This document shows, piece by piece, positions 1 through 9,381 of a stretch of DNA of 64,000 nt. Made by a program: the position numbers and the translations under genes. Source of the stretch: Ulvibacterium marinum (GTDB lineage: Bacteria > Bacteroidota > Bacteroidia > Flavobacteriales > Flavobacteriaceae); NCBI RefSeq assembly GCF_003626755.1, contig NZ_RBCJ01000003.1, forward strand, positions 1,183,859 to 1,247,858, in the 5' to 3' direction. Every line of letters begins with the position of its first letter. The stretch's first letter is position 1. Below the pieces are notes generated by a model, which saw nothing but the letters and a program-made list of their open reading frames with translations, was not told the origin of the DNA and did no database searches.

Positions 1-1134
1 CAACAACTTAATATTGTACTAGGCTTTTTTGCAGCATTCTTAAGCAATTATTACTTCAATAAGATATATAGCTCAGGGGATTCATTTCTTACAGAGGATA
101 CCGTTTGGCGATGGATGTTGGGTGTTGAGTTGGTGCCTGCCCTGCTCTATTTTTTGTTTATGTTTTTCGTTCCTAGGAGTCCTCGTTGGTTATATATGAG
201 AGGTAAGGTTGTAGATGCCAATCAAGTTTTAAAGCAGTTACACGGTCATGACAATGCAAAGGAAGAGATTGCCTCGATCGAAAAAAACATTCGTGAGCAA
301 AAGGATACCACCAAAGTATCAATAGGTGAATTGGTGAAGCCTGCCCTGCGATTTATTTTTATGGTTGGCCTGGCTATAGGAATTCTTCAACAAATCACAG
401 GTATAAATGCCATATACTTTTATGCCACATCGATTTTTAAGCAAACGGGCATCGGCACGGATGCAGCCTTTACCTCAGGAGTTTTTCTGAGTTTTACGAC
501 CGTAGTTTTTACCATTGTGGCCATGTTTCTGATCGATAAACTCGGAAGACGGCCTTTGCTTCTTTTTGGTATGGTGGGTATCGCGATCAGCATGCTCTTG
601 TGTGCTTACGGATTCAACAATGCCACCTACGAACTTAAGTCTGCAGAAATCGAACAGTTGGAAAATTTGGACAAAGATGCTTTGGCTCAATTTGCGAATA
701 AGAAATTCGATAATGATGTTGATTTCAAAAATGCTATGAAATCAGCTTTGGGAACCCAAGTATATGCAAAAAATGAAGGGACCTTAATCGAGGCGGCTAC
801 CGAAATGAATGCTACCCTGATTTTAATCGGGATTTTGGGTTTTATCGCCTGTTTCGCTTTTTCCCTAGGCCCAGTAATGTGGGTTCTGTTATCGGAAATG
901 TATCCTAACAAGTATCGAGGATTGGCCATTGGTGTCATCGGTTTCGTAAATAGTTTTGCCAGTTGGTTGGTACAGCAAGTGTTTCCTTGGGAACTATCCA
1001 ATTTAGGCAATGCCATGAGCTTTTTTATTTTTGGAATAATCGCGGTAATCGGATTTTTCGTCCTGTTTAGAATATTGCCTGAAACCAAGGGAAAGTCTTT
1101 GGAACAGTTGGAAAAGGAATTAATTGGACGATGA
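1..1134 (+). CDS. Sugar porter (MFS), 5' end outside window
   Basis: The frame is open from base 1 to the TGA at 1132-1134, so the gene runs in from the left and 377 residues are visible. It is a proton-coupled sugar transporter of the XylE-like sugar porter family in the inner membrane. Visible family marks are the QQLNIVLG segment at the left edge, the cytoplasmic PRSPRWL loop (about residue 58 of the visible part), DKLGRRPLLLFG after a membrane segment, and the C-terminal PETKGKSLEQLE. A hydrophilic stretch of about 50 residues around positions 205-255 separates two membrane segments, as in several Bacteroidota members. Its stop overlaps the start of the GH43 gene (ATGA), so the two are co-translated. 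With the two downstream hydrolases, xylose or a xylo-oligosaccharide product is the likely substrate, by inference. Confidence 0.9.
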   Translation, partial: QQLNIVLGFFAAFLSNYYFNKIYSSGDSFLTEDTVWRWMLGVELVPALLYFLFMFFVPRSPRWLYMRGKVVDANQVLKQLHGHDNAKEEIASIEKNIREQKDTTKVSIGELVKPALRFIFMVGLAIGILQQITGINAIYFYATSIFKQTGIGTDAAFTSGVFLSFTTVVFTIVAMFLIDKLGRRPLLLFGMVGIAISMLLCAYGFNNATYELKSAEIEQLENLDKDALAQFANKKFDNDVDFKNAMKSALGTQVYAKNEGTLIEAATEMNATLILIGILGFIACFAFSLGPVMWVLLSEMYPNKYRGLAIGVIGFVNSFASWLVQQVFPWELSNLGNAMSFFIFGIIAVIGFFVLFRILPETKGKSLEQLEKELIGR

Positions 1135-2729
1135 GCCATATACAAAATCCGATATTGCGTGGATTCAATCCCGATCCATCCATTTGTAGGGTCGGGGAGA
1201 ATTACTACATTGCTACATCAACCTTTGAATGGTTTCCGGGAGTACAGATCCACCATTCCAGAGACCTTAAAAATTGGAAGCTGATCGCCCGACCGTTGAA
1301 TCGTCTTTCTCAGTTGGATATGAGGGGTAATCCGGATTCCTGTGGTGTATGGGCGCCATGCCTCTCCTATGATAAGGGTACTTTTTATTTGGTGTACACC
1401 AATGTACGGTCTTTTGATGGTGTCTGGAAAGATACCCCCAACTATTTGGTAACCACAAAAGATGTTAGAGGTAGCTGGAGCGAACCAATTTATTTGTCTT
1501 CACGGGGTTTTGACGGCTCGCTCTTTCATGATGCCGATGGAAAGAAATGGTTTCTCAACATGTTGGTCGATCATCGTAATGGTAAATTTTTTGGAGGTAT
1601 AGAAATACAGGAATATGACACGGCCGACCAAAAGTTGGTAGGTAAAGTACATTACCTTACCGAGGGTACGTCGTTAGGTCTTTCCGAGGGCCCCCACCTG
1701 TACAGAGAAAATGGACACTATTATCTGGTACTTGCAGAAGGGGGTACGGAGTATGGTCATGCCATGAGCATTGGACGTAGTAGAGCAATTTTTGGCCCTT
1801 ATGAATTTCACCCTGAAAACCCTTTTATATCTGCAGCGGCTAAAAAGAACCACGCTCTACAGAAGTCTGGGCATGGTGATTTGGTCCAGACCCAAAATGG
1901 TGATTGGTATGTTGTTTTTTTAGTAGGGCGGCCTTTGACAACCCATGGCAATTGTACTTTGGGACGGGAAACGGCCCTAGAGGAAGTTATCTGGAAAGAG
2001 GATTGGCCTTATTTAAAGGGAGGGGGGCGCGTACCCCGTTTGGAAATTCCTGCCCCCGATTTGCCCCAGTTCCTACACGAAGTTCCTTCTGCCAAGGTCA
2101 ATTTTGATCAAAAAGAAATCCCCCTGGATTTTCAATCCTTACGAATACCGATTACGGAAGATTGGTGTAGCCTTTCGGCCAGAAAAGGGTTTTTAAGATT
2201 GTATGGTAGGGAATCCTTGAACTCTTTGCACCATCAAAGTTTACTAGCACGAAGAATCCAGGATTTTCATGTCCAAGTGACAACCTCCATTGATTTTCGA
2301 CCGGAGAATATCTTACATATGGCCGGTCTGGTATTTTACTACAATACCGGTCATTATCATTATGCCTATATCACTTCTAATGATACAGGAACCCAAAAGT
2401 ATCTGGGTGTTATTTCCTCAGATAATTTTAAAATGAGCTTTCAAGAAAAATTAGTGGATGTTACGAGTGAAAAATCGATTGTTCTACGAGGTGAAATGAA
2501 TCGGGATAAACTTCAGTTTTATTTTGGTCTAGGAGAAGACAAATTCGAAAAATTGGGCACTGAACTTGATGCTGGCATTTTATCTGACGACTATGTAAGG
2601 GACGGTAGTGGTAGATATCGCCCTGCCTTTACGGGAAGCTTTGCCGGTATTTGTTGCCAAGACCTTGCTATGAATTCCCATCATGCCGATTTTGAGTGGT
2701 TCGAGTATAAAGAAATAAACTTAAAATAA
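1131..2729 (+). CDS. Glycoside hydrolase family 43, beta-xylosidase/arabinofuranosidase-like
   Basis: 532 residues. The N-terminal five-bladed beta-propeller of GH43 begins with NPILRGFNPDPSI, whose D15 is the expected general base. D128 in GFDGSLF is the expected pKa-tuning Asp and E186 in LGLSEGPH the general acid. The last 200 residues form a beta-sandwich of the type found C-terminal in XynB-like beta-xylosidases. No signal peptide is visible, so action on imported oligosaccharides in the cytoplasm is likely. The gene overlaps the transporter upstream by four bases and its TAA shares an A with the next ATG, so all three genes form one operon. The exact sugar (xylose or arabinose) cannot be read from the sequence. 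Confidence 0.88.
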   Translation: MSHIQNPILRGFNPDPSICRVGENYYIATSTFEWFPGVQIHHSRDLKNWKLIARPLNRLSQLDMRGNPDSCGVWAPCLSYDKGTFYLVYTNVRSFDGVWKDTPNYLVTTKDVRGSWSEPIYLSSRGFDGSLFHDADGKKWFLNMLVDHRNGKFFGGIEIQEYDTADQKLVGKVHYLTEGTSLGLSEGPHLYRENGHYYLVLAEGGTEYGHAMSIGRSRAIFGPYEFHPENPFISAAAKKNHALQKSGHGDLVQTQNGDWYVVFLVGRPLTTHGNCTLGRETALEEVIWKEDWPYLKGGGRVPRLEIPAPDLPQFLHEVPSAKVNFDQKEIPLDFQSLRIPITEDWCSLSARKGFLRLYGRESLNSLHHQSLLARRIQDFHVQVTTSIDFRPENILHMAGLVFYYNTGHYHYAYITSNDTGTQKYLGVISSDNFKMSFQEKLVDVTSEKSIVLRGEMNRDKLQFYFGLGEDKFEKLGTELDAGILSDDYVRDGSGRYRPAFTGSFAGICCQDLAMNSHHADFEWFEYKEINLK

Positions 2730-3859
2730 TGAAATTAGGAATTATATGCTGCTTGGCCCTACTACTATTATGTGGTGAAAAGCAGCAAAAGAAGACGGAT
2801 TCCGCACCCCTGGAAAGTGAAAAGGAGCAGGTTCGCAAACGTGCTAAATTCGAGCCCAAGGATGGTGAGGTACTGCTCTTTGTTGGTCAAGAACTTGAAG
2901 CTGTTGGCGGACTGGATAAATATAATGATGGCTATTTAGACCATTTTGAAACTCCAGCCGGTTGGACCACATATACCAATATCAACCCAGGGGAGAATTC
3001 TTTTGGCCGTATTATGGAAGGTTTGGATGGCCTGTATGAGACCCATGATTGGGGTGATAATGATTACAATGCTACGCTCCAATTAAACGACCCCGATTAT
3101 GCAAATATGGCCCTGGCCATTGGGTTGCAGTTTGTAAATCATGAAGAAAAGGTTGCCGATGGCACGCATGATAATTACATTAATCGATTGGCCGATTTTC
3201 TTTTATCCCTTGGGAAGCGCCCTGTTTTTTTGCGTATAGCCTATGAGTTCGATGGTGAACCATGGAACCATTATGATAAAGAAAGTACCATAATGGCCTA
3301 CAAAAGAATTGTTGATATGTGCAGGGCAAAGGGAGTAACCAATACAGCTTACGTGTGGCAATCCACAGGATTTATGTCTCCAAATGACGGTGATTTGGAG
3401 TCTTGGTATCCAGGGGATGATTATGTGGACTGGTTAGGTTTTTCATTTTTCAACCGATGGGCGGACCAAAAAATGATCCCTTTCGCTAGAAAAAAAGGAA
3501 AACCCGTTTTTATAGCGGAAGCCTCGCCAACAATTTCAGATGTTGATGCAAAGACCACTGGAAATACCATAGAAACACAATTGGACAATCCTAGGCAGGC
3601 AGAAGAAGCCTGGCAAAAGTGGTTTATTCCGTTTTTTAAAACTATTGATGATAATCCTGATGTGGTAAAAGCGGTACACTATATTAACTGTCATTGGGAT
3701 TCGCACCCTATGTGGTATGAAAATCCAACATTTAAAAAAATTGATGCCCGTCTGCAATTAAGTGATTCGATTAGTAAGCGATGGAGAGAGATTACGGCTC
3801 AACCCAAGTACATTAAATCGTCCTCTGATTTTTACGAAAAACTATATAAGACCAAGTAA
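2729..3859 (+). CDS. GH26-like endo-glycanase, secreted or lipoprotein
   Basis: 376 residues. An N-terminal hydrophobic segment ends in LLLLCGEKQQ, a weak lipobox (Leu at -1), so surface anchoring is possible but unsure. The catalytic TIM-barrel shows the two carboxylates expected in GH26: E173 in FLRIAYEFDG as acid/base and E264 in VFIAEASP as nucleophile, with substrate-lining residues such as the W of YVWQS. GH26 contains beta-mannanases and beta-1,3-xylanases. The neighbouring GH43 and sugar porter favour a xylan substrate, but this is inference. It is the last gene of the operon. About 220 bp with no clear terminator or gene follow. Confidence 0.75.
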   Translation: MKLGIICCLALLLLCGEKQQKKTDSAPLESEKEQVRKRAKFEPKDGEVLLFVGQELEAVGGLDKYNDGYLDHFETPAGWTTYTNINPGENSFGRIMEGLDGLYETHDWGDNDYNATLQLNDPDYANMALAIGLQFVNHEEKVADGTHDNYINRLADFLLSLGKRPVFLRIAYEFDGEPWNHYDKESTIMAYKRIVDMCRAKGVTNTAYVWQSTGFMSPNDGDLESWYPGDDYVDWLGFSFFNRWADQKMIPFARKKGKPVFIAEASPTISDVDAKTTGNTIETQLDNPRQAEEAWQKWFIPFFKTIDDNPDVVKAVHYINCHWDSHPMWYENPTFKKIDARLQLSDSISKRWREITAQPKYIKSSSDFYEKLYKTK

Positions 3860-4083
3860 GGGATTTTGCGTTTTCGAACTCATTTGGATTGAATTGGTTT
3901 CATTTCAATTATTAAAGTGTATATAATTGACTATGATTTACTGCCTTTGTTAGTGCAAACTTATTACAGTTGGCACTTACTAAATGGGAGGATTTCCTAT
4001 CACGGTTCGGTGTCCAGGAATAGGTAGAGAAAAACATGTTACCAAGTTTAAAAACCGTATTTTTAGGCTAAACAATACTTGGC

Positions 4084-4737
4084 ATGACAGTGCACTATTT
4101 TGGCGAAGAAAATTCGCTCTTAAATCAATTCATTGCTGAAATCAGGGATGTTAGCATTCAAAAGGATTCCTTGCGTTTTCGAAGAAATATTGAACGTATC
4201 GGTGAAGTATTGAGCTATGAGTTGAGTAAAGCTTTGAATTACCAAAAGGAAACCATTACGACCCCTTTTGGTTCTAAGGAAATGTCATTGTCAAAGGATA
4301 AATTGGTACTTTGTTCCGTGCTCCGTGCCGGATTGCCCTTGCACCAAGGCCTGTTAAGCTATTTTGATGGCGCTGAAAATGCTTTTATTTCGGCCTATCG
4401 TCATCATCCTGGAGGAGAGGATGCCTTTGAGGTCATTGTAAAGTATTTTGCGGCTCCCTCGTTGAAGGGCAAAACTTTGGTCCTTACCGATCCCATGTTG
4501 GCCACCGGGCGTACATTAGAGAATGTATTTAAGGCCTTAAAATCGCATGGGAATCCCGATCAGATCCATATTATATCCGTTATTGGCTCAACGGATGGCA
4601 TTGAATATGTAAAAAGTGTCTTTCCACAAAACACGCATTTATGGATTGCGGCCATTGACCGGGAATTAACCTCCAAGGGCTATATTATCCCAGGACTCGG
4701 TGATGCAGGAGATCTGGCCTTTGGCGTAAAACTATAA
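4084..4737 (+). CDS. upp: Uracil phosphoribosyltransferase
   Basis: 217 residues, the usual length. It makes UMP from uracil and PRPP in pyrimidine salvage, in the cytoplasm. The PRPP loop is VLTDPMLATGRT (residues 133-144), and the C-terminal uracil-binding part has the expected GYIIPGLGDAGDLAFG form. A VLRAGLP segment near residue 80 is also typical. It stands alone, after the xylan operon and before the first stress operator at 4800, and marks the left edge of the stress island. Confidence 0.93.
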   Translation: MTVHYFGEENSLLNQFIAEIRDVSIQKDSLRFRRNIERIGEVLSYELSKALNYQKETITTPFGSKEMSLSKDKLVLCSVLRAGLPLHQGLLSYFDGAENAFISAYRHHPGGEDAFEVIVKYFAAPSLKGKTLVLTDPMLATGRTLENVFKALKSHGNPDQIHIISVIGSTDGIEYVKSVFPQNTHLWIAAIDRELTSKGYIIPGLGDAGDLAFGVKL

Positions 4738-4799
4738 ACAAAGACTTCCCATAACATCTCGTAACGATTCATTTTTTTGAATGTAAATCGTCAAACCAC

Positions 4800-4842
4800 T
4801 GATGCAGGTCATTTTGAATTTTTTTTGCCGATTGTACTTTCG
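4800..4842 (+). promoter_or_regulatory. TGAY-N4-RTCA operator and -7 box for hsp20
   Basis: TGATGCAGGTCA at 4800-4811. The -7 box TACTTTCG at 4835-4842 begins 29.5 bp after the operator centre. The centre lies 76.5 bp before the hsp20 ATG, the same distance as at the BON and YtxH genes. The predicted transcription start is near 4847. Confidence 0.8.
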
Positions 4843-4881
4843 AAAAGATGAATTAATTGTTTAATCTAAAAATATAAAGTT

Positions 4882-5346
4882 ATGTCACTAGTAAAGTTTA
4901 GAAGAAGGCCTTTTGGAGGTCTTATGACCAATGATTTCTTTGATATGGACGATTTTTTTGACAATCGTGGATGGGTTCGTGATATGCTGCCATCTCGTTT
5001 TTGGAACGGCAAGACTGTTGAACCAGCTTTAAACATTAAGGAAAGTGAGGACAAATTTGAAATTGAATTGGCAGCACCCGGTTTTTCCAAAAAGGACTTT
5101 AACGTAACCATTGACGATGGTTGTCTCAACATTTCGGCAGAAAAATCGATGGAAGAAGAGGAAAAGGAAGAAAACTATACCCGAAGGGAATTTAGTTATA
5201 ACTCTTTTGAAAGATCCTTACAACTCCCAGAGAATGTAAAGGAAGAAGAAATTAAGGCACATTATCATGATGGTATTTTAAGCTTTGATCTTGCAAAAAA
5301 GGAAGAGGCTAAGAAAAGACCACCCAAAGTAGTGAAAATAGACTAA
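4882..5346 (+). CDS. Hsp20/alpha-crystallin small heat-shock protein
   Basis: 154 residues. It is an ATP-independent holdase that binds unfolding proteins in the cytoplasm. The alpha-crystallin domain spans about residues 45-145 (PALNIKESEDKFEIELAAPGF onward), with the acidic linker SMEEEEKEENY and the C-terminal GILSFDLAKKEE strand. A basic K-P-P-K tail replaces the IxI motif with VVKID, which may serve for oligomer contacts. The N-terminal arm is short and rich in Asp and Phe. The gene follows a stress operator with a 35-nt predicted leader, and a structured intergenic region links it to the P-type ATPase. Confidence 0.93.
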   Translation: MSLVKFRRRPFGGLMTNDFFDMDDFFDNRGWVRDMLPSRFWNGKTVEPALNIKESEDKFEIELAAPGFSKKDFNVTIDDGCLNISAEKSMEEEEKEENYTRREFSYNSFERSLQLPENVKEEEIKAHYHDGILSFDLAKKEEAKKRPPKVVKID

Positions 5347-5361
5347 AGATTTTTCTCACTA

Positions 5362-5424
5362 GGAATGCCCTCTTGCCCAAACTGAAATTCGTCCATGTAA
5401 ATAAGTTTGGTTCGGGGGCATTCC
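5362..5424 (+). other. Long imperfect hairpin between hsp20 and the P-ATPase
   Basis: GGAATGCCC (5362-5370) pairs with GGGCATTCC (5416-5424). CCAAACT (5377-5383) pairs with AGTTTGG (5404-5410) inside it. The two stems are separated by a 6/5-base internal loop and closed by a 20-base apical loop. No U-run follows, so it is not a normal intrinsic terminator. It ends 18 bp before the ATPase ATG, so an mRNA leader control element or a processing/stability site between hsp20 and the ATPase is more likely. Confidence 0.6.
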
Positions 5425-5442
5425 CCGTTGAAGTTCAAATAC

Positions 5443-8109
5443 ATGCTCAAAACCCTTTTCGCTCTTTCTGTAGAAGATACTATTGCCGAATTTGCCAGTA
5501 GCCGCATACAAGGATTATCAAAAGAGGAAGTCGAAGCAAGATTGGAAAAATATGGTTTGAATGAAATACCCACTCAAGGACCTAAACCAAGATATCGAAT
5601 ACTTGCCGGTCAATTAATGGATCCCATCATTTACATTTTGACCGTGGCGGCCATCCTTGCCTTTCTTTTCAGTGATGCTTTGGAGGGCATGGCTATTATA
5701 GTTGTCATTTTGATTTCGGTAGGGATCGGATTTTTTATGGAGCTTCAAGCAATACGTTCCTTGGAAGCATTACGGAAAATAGGCCAAGCAAGGACATATG
5801 TCCTACGATCGGGTAAAAAAATCAAGGTAAAGGCATCGGAATTAGTCCCAGGAGATATTGTCCTTTTGGTAACCGGGGATATAGTACCGGCCGATGCTCG
5901 TCTCATAGAAGTTGAAAATCTATCCCTTAAGGAGTCTGCCCTAACAGGAGAGAGTATCCCGATCAATAAAAGTACGGGAACACTTCCGGATAAAACACCG
6001 ATTACCGATCAAGCGAATATGGTTTTCAGGGGTACAATGGTACTGACCGGATCCGGTAGGGCCATTGTGACCGCGACCGGCGCGCATACCCAATTGGGAA
6101 TAATACAACAAATGGGGATGGACACTGAAAAGATGGATACCCCTTTGGAAAAGAAATTGAACCAGTTGAGCAAATGGCTTATCGTACTGACATTGTGTTT
6201 TGCCCTGTTGATCGTTGTTGCCGGGTACTTTCGGGGAAAAGACCTCTTACTGATGATTGAAACAGGGGTGGCATTGGCCGTGGCGGCCATCCCTGAAGGA
6301 CTTCCCATTGTGGCAACCATTGCCTTGGCGCAAGGCATGTTACGATTGTCAAGAAAAGAGGTTATTATTAAAAAACTTGAAGCTGTACAGACTTTGGGGG
6401 CCACAGATATAATCTGTACAGACAAGACCGGAACACTTACCGAAGATCGGATGAACGTACATACCGTGCTTTTTGAAGAAGAATCCGTAACCGTGGGACA
6501 CCTCCGGAAATTGGAACGTAGCGATTTTATAGCAGATCATCCGATTTTCGAAACGATAATTAAGGCTTCAATTCTTTGCAATAACGCAACTCCAAATCTG
6601 GATGACGGTCAAGCCGATTCCATAGAATTGGCGTTAATGGATTTTGCGATTCATTGGGGTTATGATCCGGTTACCATCAGAAAAGAATATCCTGAACAAC
6701 TGGAACTGCCCTTTGATGCTACACGTAAGCTTATGGCAACCGTTAATCAAAGCAAAGAAAGCTTTCAGGTTTTTGTAAAAGGGGCGTTTGAAAGTTTGGT
6801 AGATTCTTGCGACACTGTCATTGAAGATGGAAAGCGGAAATCATTTAACAATGTAGCGGATTGGGATAAAAAGGTGAACACTTTGGCATTGCAGGGTTTA
6901 AGGACATTGGCTTTTGCCTATAAAGAAACCAAAGGCATACCAAAGAAAGAAACTTTATTTCAAAACCTAACTTTTCTGGGTGTTATGGGCTTCATAGATC
7001 CTGCTCGCAAAGATGTAAAGGCCACCTTAAAAATTTATAAAAAAGCGGGTATTCGGGTATTGATGATTACGGGTGACCATCCAGGGACTTCACAAAAAAT
7101 AGCACAAGAAGTAGGTCTATTGGAAAGCAGTGTACCCCGGAACAAAATAGTATTGGGGAAAGACCTTGAAAACTTGGAAAATGGTGGTCAAGAAAATTTC
7201 TCAAGGTTATTGGAAGCTGCTGTTTTTGCCCGGGTAACTCCCAAACAAAAATTGGATTTGATAACGCTATACCAAAAGAATGGCCATGTGGTAGGCATGA
7301 TCGGGGATGGCATCAATGATGTGCCTGCGCTAAAAAAGGCGGATATTGGTATTGCCATGGGCATTCGAGGTACCGAGGCTGCGCGTGAGGTAGCGGATGT
7401 TATTTTAAGGAATGATAAGTTTACAGCTATAGAACTTGCCATTCACCAAGGCAGGGTGGTCTTTCAGAATATCCGCCAATTTGTGGTGTATTTGTTATCA
7501 TGTAATCTGGCAGAGATTGTTTCAGTAGGCCTGGCCGCTTTGTTAAATCTCCCTTCACCATTGTTGCCCTTACAGATTTTGTTCCTAAACTTGGTGACCG
7601 ATGTCTTCCCGGCATTGGCCTTGGGTTTGGGAAAAGGTGAGGCGGACAGTATGGAGCAACCTCCTAAAAATCCCAAAGACCCTATCATGCATAGAAAGGA
7701 TTGGTATATGACCGCAATATACGGTCTCTGTATAAGCCTTTCTGTACTGGGTATTGTTATTTATGCCAATTTTGTCCTAAAATTGTCTCCAGAGATCATT
7801 AACAACATGGCGTTCTATACTTTGATATTGGCCCAATTGCTCAATGTCTTCAATATGCCGAAACAAAAGCAGGCGTTTTTCATCAATGAGGTGACCAAAA
7901 ATCCTTGGATCTGGGCAGCACTTGTGGTATCCCTAATAATTACAATGGTGGTTTATAGTATACCTCTAGCGGCCAAAGCCCTTTCTTTGGAACACTTCCC
8001 TTTAGGACTCTTGGGCGTCACCATTTTGTTCGCTTTGGGTTCTTTGCTATTGGCACAGGTGATAAAGCGGTTGTCCGGTAGTTTTGAAATGCCCCACAGT
8101 GGGAATTAG
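5443..8109 (+). CDS. Type II P-type cation-transporting ATPase (Ca2+-ATPase-like)
   Basis: 888 residues from the ATG at 5443. The longer frame from 5407 would start inside the leader hairpin. It pumps a cation, probably Ca2+, out of the cytoplasm. An N-terminal cation-ATPase domain precedes TGES (168-171, actuator) and PEGLP in membrane helix 4, which is typical of the SERCA/PMCA group. DKTGT has the phosphorylated D327, and the hinge is GDGINDVPA (from 621). About ten membrane segments end in a C-terminal cation-ATPase domain. ATPases of this type often travel with Hsp20 and USP genes in stress clusters. The missing operator suggests read-through from hsp20. Confidence 0.9.
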   Translation: MLKTLFALSVEDTIAEFASSRIQGLSKEEVEARLEKYGLNEIPTQGPKPRYRILAGQLMDPIIYILTVAAILAFLFSDALEGMAIIVVILISVGIGFFMELQAIRSLEALRKIGQARTYVLRSGKKIKVKASELVPGDIVLLVTGDIVPADARLIEVENLSLKESALTGESIPINKSTGTLPDKTPITDQANMVFRGTMVLTGSGRAIVTATGAHTQLGIIQQMGMDTEKMDTPLEKKLNQLSKWLIVLTLCFALLIVVAGYFRGKDLLLMIETGVALAVAAIPEGLPIVATIALAQGMLRLSRKEVIIKKLEAVQTLGATDIICTDKTGTLTEDRMNVHTVLFEEESVTVGHLRKLERSDFIADHPIFETIIKASILCNNATPNLDDGQADSIELALMDFAIHWGYDPVTIRKEYPEQLELPFDATRKLMATVNQSKESFQVFVKGAFESLVDSCDTVIEDGKRKSFNNVADWDKKVNTLALQGLRTLAFAYKETKGIPKKETLFQNLTFLGVMGFIDPARKDVKATLKIYKKAGIRVLMITGDHPGTSQKIAQEVGLLESSVPRNKIVLGKDLENLENGGQENFSRLLEAAVFARVTPKQKLDLITLYQKNGHVVGMIGDGINDVPALKKADIGIAMGIRGTEAAREVADVILRNDKFTAIELAIHQGRVVFQNIRQFVVYLLSCNLAEIVSVGLAALLNLPSPLLPLQILFLNLVTDVFPALALGLGKGEADSMEQPPKNPKDPIMHRKDWYMTAIYGLCISLSVLGIVIYANFVLKLSPEIINNMAFYTLILAQLLNVFNMPKQKQAFFINEVTKNPWIWAALVVSLIITMVVYSIPLAAKALSLEHFPLGLLGVTILFALGSLLLAQVIKRLSGSFEMPHSGN

Positions 8110-8122
8110 AATCGCAGAAGGT

Positions 8123-9193
8123 TTAACTGAAGTCTACGATATGCTGTAATTTTTCCTTGTTCAAGAGTATGATCCTTCTAGCACGCCCCATGGCAATTAG
8201 ACCTTCTTCCCTAAATTCGGAAAGCGTCCGGATAGCCGTTTCCGTAGCCGTACCTATCATGCCCGCAAAATCTTCACGGGGAATATCGATGCCCTCATGA
8301 GGTGCGTCTTTGATGATGCCCTTCTTGTATAGGTTTAGTAAGGCCATGGCCACGCGTTGACGAACGGAGGTATAGGCCATATTTAGCAGTTGTTCCTGTA
8401 CTTCGATCAGATTGCTGGAAATAATGTCCATAAACTTACGCGAGACTTCTTTGTTGTCATAGAGAAGGTGTATAAAATCCGTTTTGGGGATGGAATATAA
8501 CTCAGCATTATGTAAGACCATGGCGGATTCCAAATATGTACCATGGTGGCCTAAAAGGGAAAGTTGCCCCATAAAATCACCTGATTTATTAATGCCGGTC
8601 ACGAATTCCTTGCCCGACTCAGTAGATTTATAGGTTTTTACTGTGCCGCTCTCCACAAAGTAAAGGGCATGCGCATGATCCCCTTCCCTAAAGACAAAAT
8701 CTCTTTTTTTATAGGGTTTGGGACGATACTCTTTGGTTATATATTCCAAATTCAAATAATGCGAAGCATCTTGAAAGAACTCATGGATTCCCTGTATATT
8801 TTTGGAGAATTCCTTGCGTAGAAAATCATTCTTTTTTAAACGACAGGCAATCGCATCTAAAAGCTCATGTTCTTCAAAGGGCTTGGTCAGGTAGTCATCC
8901 GCACCTAGGTTCATACCTTTTCTCAAATCGGCCTTTTCGGATTTGGCGGTCAAAAAAATAAAGGGAATACTCGCCGTATCAGGCTTTTCGCCCAATGTGT
9001 CCAAAACCTGGTAACCATCCATTACCGGCATCATGATATCACAGAGTATGATATCCGGATGAAAAGTCTTGGCCTTTTCAATACCTATTTTTCCATTTTC
9101 GGCTGTGGTCACAATATAGTTCGAAAGCTCAAGAATATCTGCCGTGTTTTCACGCACATCCTTGTTGTCTTCTATCAATAGTACTTTTTTCAT
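8123..9193 (-). CDS. Receiver-CRP/FNR fusion transcription regulator
   Basis: 356 residues. A receiver domain (1-120) carries phospho-acceptor D52, E8-D9 and K104. A cyclic-nucleotide-type beta-roll (about 155-255) leads through a dimer helix into a Crp/FNR winged helix (about 275-345). The roll has LESA (221-224) where CRP has its cAMP-binding Arg-Ser, so Arg is replaced by Glu and cAMP binding is unlikely. There is no N-terminal Cys cluster, so it is not an Fe-S FNR. The recognition helix GTATETAIRTLSEF keeps the E-xxx-R pair (E318, R322) that reads TGA in CRP and FNR. I321 replaces the Ser that reads the outer T of TTGAT in FNR. This fits the ATGAY-N4-RTCAT boxes around it, so it is the prime candidate for the island's activator, presumably after phosphorylation by the kinase upstream. 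No operator precedes its own gene. Confidence 0.9.
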   Translation of the reverse strand: MKKVLLIEDNKDVRENTADILELSNYIVTTAENGKIGIEKAKTFHPDIILCDIMMPVMDGYQVLDTLGEKPDTASIPFIFLTAKSEKADLRKGMNLGADDYLTKPFEEHELLDAIACRLKKNDFLRKEFSKNIQGIHEFFQDASHYLNLEYITKEYRPKPYKKRDFVFREGDHAHALYFVESGTVKTYKSTESGKEFVTGINKSGDFMGQLSLLGHHGTYLESAMVLHNAELYSIPKTDFIHLLYDNKEVSRKFMDIISSNLIEVQEQLLNMAYTSVRQRVAMALLNLYKKGIIKDAPHEGIDIPREDFAGMIGTATETAIRTLSEFREEGLIAMGRARRIILLNKEKLQHIVDFS

Positions 9194-9381
9194 TTTTATA
9201 GTGTTGAGCAGTTTGTATTTTACAATTATTTTTTACCGTCTTTCCGTACGTAGTCAAGTATCCATTTGTCCGTATCGGAGTGTGGAATCTTAATCCTGAA
9301 TGCCCGAAGCAACATTTTTTGTCCGATATCTAGAGATACGTATTTTGTGTACTTGTTCCATTTCGTGCTCCATTTACCGGG

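Noticed and set aside
1904-2107. ORFs in other frames inside long genes (for example within GH43, the kinase and rtcB)
   Set aside because: They are shadows of real genes and lack their own promoters or family patterns.
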